Below, piece after piece: positions 36,201 to 45,300 of a stretch of DNA of 64,000 nt. The notes beneath the pieces are model-generated. The model saw only the letters and a program-made list of their open reading frames with translations, was not told the origin of the DNA and ran no database searches. Numbering within the stretch: position 1 is the stretch's first letter; every line of letters starts with the position of its first letter. Location: the NCBI GenBank assembly GCA_029582155.1, contig CM055901.1:5746874-5810873 (forward strand), given 5' to 3'. A program made the position numbers and the translations under genes. This DNA is from Panopea generosa (lineage: Eukaryota; Mollusca; Bivalvia; Adapedonta; Hiatellidae).

Positions 36201-37498
36201 AAGCTTCCTCTGCACGTATTAGTAACTCATTACGGCAGCATAGTGTTAAGCTTCCCCTGCAAGTATTAGTAACTCATTAGGGCAGCATAGTGTTAAGCTT
36301 CCTCTGCACGTATAAGTAACTCATTAGGGAAGAATAGTGTAAAGCTTCCTCTGCACGTATAAGTAACTCATTAGGGCAGCATAGTGTTAAGCTTCCTCTG
36401 CAAGTATTAGTAACTGATTAGGGAAGCATAGTGTAAAGCTTCCTCTGCACGTTTTAGTAACTCATTAGGGCAGCATAGTGTTAAGCTTCCCCTGCAAGTA
36501 TTAGTAACTCATAAGGGCAGCATAGTGTAAAAAATCCTCTGCAAGTATTAGTAACTCATTAGGGCAGCATAGTGTAAAGATTCCTCTGCAAGTATAAGTA
36601 ACTCATTAGGGCAGCGTAGTGTAAAGATTCATCTGCAAGTATTAGTAACTCATTAGGGCAGCACAGTGTAAAGATTCCTCTGCAAGTATTAGTAACTCAT
36701 TAGGGCAGCATAGTGTAAAGATTCCTCTGCAAGTATTAGTAAATTATTAGGGCAGCATAGCGTATTAGTAACTCATTAGAACAGCATAGTGTAAAGCTTC
36801 CTCTGCATGTATTAGTAACCCATTAGGGCTGTATAGTGTAAAGCTTCCTCTGCAAGTATTAGTAACTCATTAGGGCAGCATAGTGTAAAGATTCCTCTGC
36901 AAGTATTAGTAACTCATTAGGGCAGCACAGTGTAAAGATTCCTCTGCAAGTATTAGTAACTCATTAGGGCAGCATAGTGTAAAGATTCCTCTGCAAGTAT
37001 TAGTAAATTATTAGGGCAGCATAGCGTATTAGTAACTCATTAGAACAGCATAGTGTAAAGCTTCCTCTGCATGTATTAGTAACTCATTAGGGCTGTATAG
37101 TGTAAAGATTCCTCTGCAAGTATTAGTAACTCATTAGGACAGCATAGGGTATTAGTAACTCATTAGAACAGCATAGTGTAAAGCTTCCTTTGCAAGTATT
37201 AGTAACTCATTAGGGCATAATGTAAAGCTCCCTCTGCAAGTATAAGTAACTCATATACATGTAACAATTTTAGGTTCCTACATATTGACTTTTTTGGCCG
37301 CACAATTTTGTTTGCATATGGATTTTTGACGCTCCGTCATAAGTGAATTTTAAGTATGCTCACGTTTAGTTATACAAAACAATTTACTAGTATTGTATTA
37401 TTACATGCAGTAACACATGTTATCATTCTCTGTTTATAATTTATTTTTCAGATTGGATTCAACGTGTGATCGCTTTGAGAAGTCAGTCAGAAAAATGA
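24115..37498 (+). CDS. Six-exon EF-hand protein (gene span)
   Basis: Exons 24115-24295, 25886-25956, 30680-30719, 31873-32019, 35532-35774 and 37452-37498 join in phase with GT-AG introns into 242 aa. Three calmodulin-like pairs can be traced. Loop-like segments at residues 23-34 (EIQESGRVTINE), 110-121 (SKDESGEISISE) and 182-193 (DMDASGYISRSQ) are each followed by a degenerate partner ending in DYDLF, NFEEF or FKYSDW. Only some loops keep acidic residues at positions 1, 3 and 12, so calcium binding is probably weak or limited to one or two sites. There is no signal peptide or membrane segment, so it is likely cytosolic. Six EF-hands are also found in calbindin and secretagogin, but specific similarity is not evident. 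The function is unknown. Confidence 0.8.
24296..25447. other. EF-hand gene intron 1, unique part
   Basis: AT-rich intron with a short (TA)n at about 24790-24805. Nothing else recognised. Confidence 0.5.
25448..25695 (+). mobile_element. tRNA-Leu-like SINE in EF-hand intron 1
   Basis: Full-length copy with A-box gtaactgagtggtctaag, B-box aggttcgaatacc, body and end aatggcgttaaacccaatca, plus a short A-rich tail. It is inserted in the same direction as the host gene, about 190 bp before exon 2. Confidence 0.9.
25886..25956 (+). CDS. EF-hand gene exon 2
   Basis: 71 nt, acceptor cattatttcag, donor gtaaactg, phase 1 in and phase 0 out. It encodes QNTMDYDLFIATKEKLLVEL, the second half of EF pair 1. 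Confidence 0.8.
26462..26690 (+). mobile_element. Diverged tRNA-derived SINE in EF-hand intron 2
   Basis: The head (cgtggtcgattggtgtagtg, degenerate B-box gtgggtcagagtcc) and body (gaacggttacatacgaaagg, ctgctcagatattctttctg) align with the Leu-like family but are strongly diverged. Confidence 0.6.
27575..27860 (+). mobile_element. tRNA-derived SINE, family C, in EF-hand intron 2
   Basis: Full-length copy: gattagctcagtcagttacg A-box, gagtttgaatcccc B-box, body (gacatacaacattgtgtc, gtgctcgagtactggtta) and tail (tattcagtcaac). It sits inside the segment 26786-29445. Confidence 0.9.
29044..29304 (-). pseudogene. P2RX7-C-like zinc-domain reading frame, broken
   Basis: Minus-strand frame of 87 codons from ATG at 29304 with an in-frame TAG at codon 33. 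An acidic start (AYNFEPEFSEAELNELENE) is followed by CSCKNC, CCRC and ECITE, the Cys-rich signature of the P2X7 receptor cytosolic domain, which is found without a channel in many invertebrate repeat-borne proteins. The ATG lies about 90 bp inside the right promoter-like segment. The expected continuation after ECITE is not found, so this is a remnant. Confidence 0.6.
29633..30288. repeat. Two-part tandem repeat (40 + 61 bp)
   Basis: A 40-bp unit (aatattcatacgccgtccta, atttaatttgatattattgt) alternates with a 61-bp version that adds agcgtttggtttattttaagg. The resulting 101-bp dimer is present about 6.5 times, in EF-hand intron 2. Confidence 0.92.
30680..30719 (+). CDS. EF-hand gene exon 3 (40 nt)
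   Basis: A micro-exon with acceptor acttatttcag, codons STLDPDEKKKKYR and donor gtaatac, phase 0 in and phase 1 out. It links EF pair 1 to pair 2 with a charged, lysine-rich linker. Confidence 0.7.
30720..31872. other. EF-hand gene intron 3
   Basis: AT-rich intron. Frames at 30745-30990 and 31250-31471 have no recognisable domain. Confidence 0.5.
31873..32019 (+). CDS. EF-hand gene exon 4
   Basis: 147 nt, acceptor tatatttcag, donor ggtaagtatc, phase 1 in and out. It encodes HFLDQWKEYSHSKDESGEIS and the rest of the third EF-hand, then an amphipathic helix (DLLDALIEIK). Confidence 0.85.
32020..32470. repeat. 32-bp minisatellite starting at the exon 4 splice donor
   Basis: Degenerate 32-bp units (ctgcttaccgtaattgtgat, cccaacacatga) begin with the donor itself. 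The string ggtaagtatcgact occurs at the real donor (32019-32032) and again at 32140-32153, with weaker versions near 32213 and 32451. Confidence 0.85.
32471..33850. other. EF-hand gene intron 4, unique part
   Basis: AT-rich intron. A partial duplication of about 75 bp (aaatgtcaaatattaaacg / aaatgtcaaatgtgaaatg) lies at 33010-33125. Confidence 0.5.
33852..34008. mobile_element. Hairpin MITE in EF-hand intron 4
   Basis: Arms of about 60 bp (left actttgctgcggtgaatatg, right catattcacctcggtcaaagt) fold back with a loop of about 15 bp (cttggattgtccact). The left arm has a small insertion (tacatgta) relative to the right. Confidence 0.75.
34560..34752 (-). mobile_element. tRNA-Lys-like SINE in EF-hand intron 4
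   Basis: On the minus strand a nearly complete cloverleaf (gtccggttaggtcagtcggt, loop actttaa with anticodon position TTT, T arm gggttcgagtcctgg) is followed by a non-tRNA body, so it is read as a SINE and not a tRNA gene. Confidence 0.6.
34932..35480 (-). mobile_element. tRNA-Leu-like SINE interrupted by a 353-bp insertion
   Basis: The 3' half (aacgccattttcaacatat on plus) is at 34932-35055, and the 5' half with the degraded head is at 35409-35480. The break is marked by the same 9 bases, aactttctc, at 35047-35055 and 35409-35417. The sequence between (35056-35408) is therefore a later insertion with a candidate 9-bp target duplication. Confidence 0.7.
35532..35774 (+). CDS. EF-hand gene exon 5
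   Basis: 243 nt, acceptor tgctttttaag, donor gtgaaatg, phase 1 in and out. It encodes SLNFEEFCEML (end of pair 2), the best loop of the protein (EDMDASGYIS, with Gln where Glu is usual at position 12) and a helix (KEEVDEMMEDCGDG). Confidence 0.87.
35885..37255. repeat. 47-bp minisatellite in EF-hand intron 5
   Basis: About 29 units of agtaactcattagggcagca, tagtgtaaagattcctctgc, aagtatt. Two block duplications are visible: the segment with the short unit agcatagcgtattagtaac recurs at about 36757, 37020 and 37141. Confidence 0.95.
37452..37498 (+). CDS. EF-hand gene exon 6 (last)
   Basis: Acceptor tttatttttcag, phase 1 in, codons WIQRVIALRSQSEK then TGA. It completes the last EF helix. Confidence 0.78.
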
Positions 37499-37624
37499 AG
37501 TTAACGTGGTCATGTGATTTATTGTATGGACTAGCATGTGAAATTATATGAACATTTCTCAAATTGGACGTTTCTTAAAAGAAATTAGTCATCAACATGA
37601 GAACCGTTATGTTATACTATTAAT

Positions 37625-37630
37625 AATAAA
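37625..37630 (+). terminator. Poly-A signal candidate of the EF-hand gene
   Basis: AATAAA about 127 bp after the stop codon, in an AT-rich 3' flank. Confidence 0.5.
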
Positions 37631-37855
37631 GTGTTGAAGATACATTTTCGTTGAAAATATTCATTTATACTTATTAATAAGAAATTGTCCAAGTTTGCAA
37701 CTTGATCCCAAGGATGAACCGGATAGCAGCCTACACAATCAAGTTGTTAGATAGGATGTATGCCACCGGCAGTATCTGCATCGTCGATGTTACCAATTTA
37801 TGTTTATTCTTGGATATTTGATTATAAGTGATAAATGCAATCTGATATACGTACC

Positions 37856-39147
37856 TGTTGTTGTTCTACGTTGGTACATGTTGTTATTCTACGTTGGTAC
37901 CTGGGGTGGTATTCATCAATCATTCTTAAGAATATTTTTAGACTTGAACTAAAGAATGATTTTTATTAAAAACACACTTAAAGACCATTTTTTGAGACCA
38001 AAATTGTTGTTCTACGTTGGTACCTATTGTTCTGTTGTTGTTCTACGTTGGTACCTGTTGCTGTTTTACGTTGGTACCTGTTGTTGTTCTACGTTGGTAC
38101 CTGTTGTTGTTGTTCTACGTTGGTACATGTTGTTGTTCTACGTTGGTACCTGTTGTTGTTGTTCTACGTTGGTACATGTTGTTCTGTTGTTGTTTTACGT
38201 TGGTACCTGTTGTTGTTTTACGTTTGTACCTGTTGTTGTTCTACGTTGATACCTGTTGTTGATCTACGTTGGTACCTGTTGTTGTTGTTCTTCGTTGGTA
38301 CATGTTGTTCTGACGTTGTTCTACGTTGGTACCTGTTGTTGTTTTACGTTGGTACCTGTTGTTGTTCTACGTTGGTACATGCTGTTGTTCTACGTTGGTA
38401 CCTGTTGTTATTCTACGTTGGTACATGTTGTTGTTCTACGTTGGTACATGTTGTTGTTCAACTTTGATACCTGTTGTTGTTGTTCTACGTTGGTACATGT
38501 TGTTCTGTTGTTGTTATTCGTTGGTACCTGTTGTTCTGTTGTTGTTCTACGTTGGTACCTGTTGTTGTTTTACGTTGTTGTTCTTCTTTGATACCTGTTG
38601 TTGTTCTACTTTGGTACCTGTTGTTGTTCTACGTTGGTACCTGTTGTTGTTATTCTACGTTGGTACCTGTTGTTGTTCTACTTTGATACCTATTGTTATT
38701 CTACGTTGATACCTGTTGTTGTTCTACGTTGGTACCTGTTGTTCTGTTGTTGTTCTACGTTGGTACCTGTTGTTGTTTTACGTTGTTGTTCTTCTTTGAT
38801 ACCTGTTGTTGTTCTACTTTGGTACCTGTTGTTGTTCTACGTTGGTACCTGTTGTTGTTATTCTACGTTGGTACCTGTTGTTGTTCTACTTTGATTCCTA
38901 TTGTTATTCTACGTTGATACCTGTTGTTGTTCTACGTTGGTACCTGTTGTTGTTGTTGTTCTACTTTGATACCTGTTGTTATTCTACGTTGGTACCTGTT
39001 GTTGTTGTTGTTCTACGTTGATACCTGTTGTTGTTGTTGTTCTACGTTGGTACCTGTTGTTGTTTTTCGTTGGTACCTATTGTTCTGTTGTTGTTTTACG
39101 TTGGTACCTGTTCTTGTTCTACGTTGATACATGTTGTTGTTTTAGAA
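37856..39147. repeat. 23-bp GTTGTT/GGTACC minisatellite
   Basis: About 50 units of ctgttgttgttctacgttgg tac, with GTT-number variation (23-29 bp). No unit contains a stop in any plus frame. Because 23 is not a multiple of 3, all three frames read the same hydrophobic, Cys-rich 23-residue repeat in rotation, giving overlapping frames up to 146 codons. None is a gene. A MITE fragment splits the array at 37902-38005. Confidence 0.95.
37902..38005. mobile_element. MITE fragment inside the 23-bp array
   Basis: The interruption begins ggggtggtattcatcaatca ttcttaag, a terminus typical of inverted-repeat MITEs. The matching opposite terminus is missing or diverged. Confidence 0.5.
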
Positions 39148-39157
39148 CATCCATATA

Positions 39158-39318
39158 ACTCATTTAACGATGGTAGTATGTTTTGGGACACTTAAAATTT
39201 AGACAGGACAAAATCTTCTAGTACCATTTTTAATGTCTTTGGTATGACCCGGCTGGGGATTGAACCCACGACCTTCCGCATGCAAGGCGGACGCTCTACC
39301 ACTAGACCACGCCGCGGT
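39158..39318 (-). mobile_element. tRNA-Gly/Ala-like SINE between the convergent genes
   Basis: On the minus strand a well-paired head (gcgtggtctagtggtagagc, B-box gggttcaatcccc) is followed by ataccaaagacattaaaaat and ggtactagaagattttgtcc. It is another SINE family and abuts the 23-bp array. Confidence 0.8.
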
Positions 39319-39925
39319 TACTGACGAAATGAAACAAAAACGTCAACATGTATTTGAATAACAAACATTTTTGTGAAGCCTCATAGCCTTCGATGCAATA
39401 ACTGCTAAACGTGAATAAATTTACTGATCTATAAGTCTTATACGTAAACTTAGCTGTTTCGTTGACGGAAATTTCCGTAATATTTCCGTAATATTTCCGA
39501 TTCAATCGTTTATTGGTCAATTCCTTCAATATTAGAACGGTAGCTAGATATATACACAGATTTAAATGCATATATGGACTTTTCTTTCAATTTATTTGAA
39601 TAAAGTTTTTGATATGAAAAGTTCTTTATAAAGCAATGGAGAATAAATAGTTTTACTAAAGTCACGGTATTTGAACTCGGATCGCCCGAGTCATAATCGA
39701 TAGATATAACAATTGTGTCTTAAAGGAATATGTCTAATTCCAATATCTTCGATAATAGCGAGTTTCAAACGATAAACAACGATTTTTTTTTTCACCAGAT
39801 ATGATCCACAATTGTGTTTATAAATAGGATTGTACCAGTTTTTTAATTGAATTAAATGGGTAGAATTTACCGGTTATGCCGCGTTTTAAAGTTTCATAGC
39901 ATTAATGAGAATGTGTGTGCGGGTG

Positions 39926-39973
<48 letters not shown>

Positions 39974-41003
39974 TATGTGCGCGTGTGTGTGTGTCCAACT
40001 TGGTTATGTTTAAACATAATATTCTTCTTTGTGTTTATATTTATGCTATGTATGCGTGCGATTTCAATTAATTTAAAATACATCACATGAATAGTTTACA
40101 ATATAACTACTAAAAGTCGCCATTTTGGAGTGATTGAGGGTCATTGGTTGTGATGTTTTATTCTTCCTGATTTAATTACTTACTTCTTTGAGTAGCTGCT
40201 GGTGTAATAGTTTACCTAGCTGTCATCATGTTGGCCGGAACACTTCGTTATATGTTTGTCTTACAAGGTGATCAATCCACAATATTATTTATTATGACAA
40301 ACTGATGTTTCTCTGAACAATTTCGTGTCGGTTCAATGCAGTCATTATTTTGCATATAGAAGTTTTAACTTACTTGTAATGCACAGTTTAATGTTTAATT
40401 GTTTATAGTGTATTCTAGATGGACCTGGGGTTCGTTTTTTGTACTTAAAAAAGATGCTTTTTTCTTCATTTGATTTTGAAAATATTCATATATTAAACAT
40501 ATGGACTTAACTTATATTTGCAGTTAACAACGACCGATGTTTTAAGGGGCGCTTTTTTCATATTTCTTCAAACACCCGACCCATGTTCACCCATCTGTTG
40601 AAAAGAAAAAATAGTGTTTTACCTACAAACGAGTCGAAATGACGAAGTGAAGCTCTTGAAGTATTATGTATGTGTTATCTATTTGAAGAATGCAGATTTC
40701 ACTTTAGTTATCACCTCTCCATAACAATATCACGTTTGCCATATTCATTTAAAAATTCTTAAACGATTGTATTTTATTTATAAATTAAACACAATGAAAT
40801 GGTTTGTGTTCAATTTATAAAAAAGCACTTAAGTTTTAGAGATTTTTCTGATATAATGCCTTTAGCATTACCAAGGCAACGAGATATTAGTGATATTCCC
40901 ATATACATTTTTATGGTGTCAGTGCAATATCATACTACAGATATAACATTTTTTAATTGCTATTACTACAACTGTCAGACACAATAAACAATTGCGAAGA
41001 ACT
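39319..41003. other. Spacer and 3' flank of the lipase gene
   Basis: It contains a (GTGC)n/(GT)n microsatellite at about 39912-39993. A minus-strand AATAAA (tttatt at 40773-40778) lies about 230 bp past the lipase stop codon and is a candidate poly-A signal. No other gene is recognised. Confidence 0.5.
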
Positions 41004-41073
41004 TCAACACGTACTAGTAAAGCTTCGTGTGACGTCGCTATCAACTTGGGTGTTGAATCCACAGAACTTCTTT
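41004..41073 (-). CDS. Lipase exon 11 (last)
   Basis: Acceptor cgttatttcag, phase 2 in, codons [20 protein letters not shown] and TC, then TGA. A PLAT domain closing on FCG...C at the C-terminus is normal for this lipase family, and this is why the exon was accepted despite its 22-codon length. Confidence 0.8.
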
Positions 41074-42252
41074 CTGAAATAACGTAGACGATACACCATG
41101 TACTTAAATCGAATTTTAAAATGGCAGATACTGAAACACTGATAAGTGTCATCAACACCGTTTTAACGGTGTGAATATGTGTACGCTATTTGAACCTGTC
41201 TTAACGTGCAACCAAATAAGTATACATCAACTGTAAAGTGTATTCTGATTATTAACGTGATAAAAACCTATTATACGTGACAGAAAATGACTGTTTAAAC
41301 GTGGTTACGGTAAGTGTTTAGTCGTGGGGGAAAAAAACAGATTTATATTATACATTATTAATTCTGAATTGGTGGATAGTGGTTTTTAAATTGACCTTGG
41401 TCCGATTTCACTAAACATCTCAAACTGACATTTTCTTCAACTCACAAAAATCAATGTTTCTAAAATTATTTGAACTCATAATCTTTAAATGATCACAAAA
41501 AATTAAAATTTGAACAAATCTTTACTCATTTGTAAGGACAACATACAAAAAGATCAGTGTAAAAGAAGTAAGGCTTGAGATGTTTAGTAAAACTGGGTCC
41601 GGGTCCTACCAATGACTTGAGATGGTACTTGAAGAGTCCTCGCTTGGCGCTTAGCATTTATACGGTAGTTCTAGGTCGGACAGGCCCGGTGTCAGTATAA
41701 TGTGACCGGATGGTATTCATGATACTGCAGTGTGTCAGCCGCTCAGAATATTGTCTCAAGTAGACGCCGTCGCGATATGACTGAAAAGTTATTGAATACA
41801 ACAACCATACCACAACAACACAGATTTAACGCTGTAGAAAGTACACATTGTTTCAATGTTGATATATATACAGGTCCGTGAATGTTATACTTAATATCGT
41901 GATAGATACGTTTACACAGTTCCATCGTGAAAGATGCGTTTTTCTTAACATACACTGTTTCAACGGAGCTGATAAATAACACTTTATCGTGGAGGATAAA
42001 TATGCTGTATCTGAACCGGCCAGATAAATATGCTTCAAAGTGGCAGAGCCGTTTACACTGATTTAACGTGTTATACACAAAGTCATGGTGGCGAGTAAAA
42101 TACCGTTTGATCGTGTGAGATAAGTATAAACTGTTAAAACGTGACAGACAGTTCTTGTTTTAATGTTGCAGAAAAGTAAACACTGTTCATCGCTGCAAAT
42201 GATTAATGTGTTTTCGTTACAGTTATGTACATGTATACACTGCTTAAATATA

Positions 42253-42310
<58 letters not shown>

Positions 42311-45300
42311 ACAAGTGACAAAGTATGTATTTTATTAAGAAACACAAGCAAACACATAGCAGTCAGCAAACAAATGAAAGTTATCATTCCCTCTCGGATG
42401 TATTAAATTTATGGGTTGAATGAATTGTATTGTCATTTATTGGCAGATATTTTACCAACCTTTGAACTCGAACAACATACACAAATAAATGTATGTCCAA
42501 CAGACAAAATGAGGATCATGATGGAATTTTTATTAATTGTATATGCATTAAATATTGCAAACATGCTTTTTATAATGTAATTTTAATGTTGAATATACAT
42601 GTGAAAGATTTTGAAGAAAAATAATGACTTTGCGTGAAGTATTTAATAGGACACTTGATATTTACGCACCTGATTTGTAACTTGTTTTTAACAAAAAGCA
42701 CATTTCTCAAATTTTGCCACAAGGAATATTTCAGAAAAAAAAAAAGTCCTTAAATTTCTCGTCGATTAAAAATAAGATTTTAATAGTGTATAACCATTAA
42801 CATTGTAAAACAACTTGTTTTAAGGAAATTTATATAAAAATGATGAACACTTTCAACTTTAATTTCTGCAACATACACTTGATCAATATCACGTTTTTCT
42901 CAATTATTTTGTTAAGTATAGTATTACTGTATGGTTGGCACAAGGACGCAAGGTATCAGGAAAATGTTAAATATTGATATTTAATTCATGACATACCTTG
43001 TATTGGATTCGCCATTTGTGACATCCACAGAATTAATTTGGATGGAATGGTGAGTCAGGAAATTCCATGACAACGGGTTGTACCAATGAGAGTCGAGTTC
43101 CCATCTAAAACTTATCTTGTTGATATTACCGATATCATGTGTTGACGTCAACATGAAGCCATATGTATGTCCCGGCTGTACCTCAAGTGGGCTGCATTAT
43201 CAGAAAAATCAATGCATTAATCATATCGGCAATATGTTTTTTTACGTTATAATAAATTATGTTGGTTTTATTTATTTCAATTATTGGAAAATTAATATTG
43301 GACCGGGTATTAAATTCATTAATTGCTTAATGATATTATATAATTAAGATCTTGAAACCGACGCATGATGCGTTAACATTATTGTCATGAATGCAGAATA
43401 ATGTCAATATCAGTATGTGATATAAGATAGGTACACACTCTGCATCCAGTTGCGTCTCGCCAAGCTGACCATTGTCGCCCACAACGTTCAAAAACAGGGT
43501 GCCTTTCTCTGTATTGGATCCTGATAACTGACCAAACTGTACATCTGCCTGATAATGGTATCCTGTAAATACCACGTTCTCAGTTATACAAGTAGTATCT
43601 AGATGTAGTTTCTATATTCATGTATTTATCTATTATTCATATATATATTTTAGTAATTCCATTCTAACATAGAAGTTATAATCATGGGAGATGATTATGG
43701 TCATATGCTTTTCATTAAATGCAGGTAGTCGTTTATTAATCTTTTTATCTAACATCTGATGAACGAGCAAAGTCAGGTAGAGTGTACAGTGGTGTTTTAA
43801 GTTAAATTGATATAATATAAAAAAAATAATAAAGCAAACAAATAGCACAAATGAACTCACTGCAAAACGGTTTCATGTCCCCTGTCTTGAGGAAAAACTT
43901 GACGTGTGTTTGACCAGGTGATGGTTTTTGTCGATCGGCATGGAACCCCATATAACCACACCCGGTGCTACCACAGGGAAGACAAAGTCCACGCTGTGTG
44001 TGATGTAGGATTTGATAAAGACAACAATAACTAGTTCAGTATATTTTGAAATTGTGAAATCTATAGAAAGGTTTTGGAAATTAAGATGTTACAAAACGCT
44101 TAAGTGTTCACCACGTCTGATGTATTTGATCCATATTTGATCCCTATTTGATTCTTATTTGATCCCTTTTTTATCCCTTTTTGGTAACCATTTGACCCAT
44201 ATTTGATCCCTATTTGAATTTTCAGATTTAGCGAACCTGTATGTTTGCTGTTCTTAGAATAAAAAAAAAGTATATTGATAGAATTATGGAACTAGGTATT
44301 GGTCTCTATTTGCCTTAAAACAAATTGAACATTTTGGTGATTAAGTTTAATGAATTAATATTTTTTAATGAAATTAACTACATCACTTTCATATAATTTT
44401 CTTTATTTTTATGCAGAATTTTGTGTCCGATATTGTCAAATGTGTTTCTTTATAAGATTCTATAATACTATAATTTGATCTAATTATGCATTACTCTTAA
44501 GGTTGTAAACAAGTAAAACATAGTTGAATGTTTAGGGGTATTTTATGTCATTTACGTCTAATAAGCGAGTCAGTTAATCTAACCACTTTTCCTGGGATCG
44601 TGGACGGTTGACTCGCGCACACACATATTTAATTGATTACTTTCCCACCACTTAAATCAGCGAAGATAGGCGCATGATAATGAGACGCAATGTCGTATAG
44701 TAATAACCACAGACACTGTTGCTGGTTGGAGATTCAGACTCACGAACTATGGAGTGGTAGTCAGACGCGGTACCGGTAAAAGTTAAAAAAAATCATTATT
44801 GTTGAAATTTGCGACATAAATTACATGTATATGGATACGTTTGATTTAATATTCGTTTAGTTATATCAGATAAGAAAATATATATAAAGTCGTTCAAATG
44901 AAACAAATTCTATAATAATTTATAGAAGAAAATAAAGAATAAGCGGCGCACAAAAAATATGCCTTCGGTTCGTCATGAAACAACGGAGTTCTCTCGTCAT
45001 TATGATTAAGCTATGATACGTGTTAGTAATAAGTTTACGACATCGGACAACACGCGTTAAAATGTGTGCCACAAGTTATCATGGATTGGTAAAAAAGAGG
45101 AGTAGTATTATGTCATTTTGATTACTTATCTCAAGGTCATGCACGGAAGTAAAGATAAGGTTTTCAACGATATACAACAATAGACATTGATAAACAATGA
45201 TAGACAACGATAGACAACGATGGCATTGATAGACAACGATATACAACGATGGACAATGATAGACAACGATAGACAATGATAGATAACGAAAGACAACAAT

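Noticed and set aside
35885-37255. CRISPR-like array
   Set aside because: Units are contiguous with no unique spacers, and the context is a eukaryotic intron.
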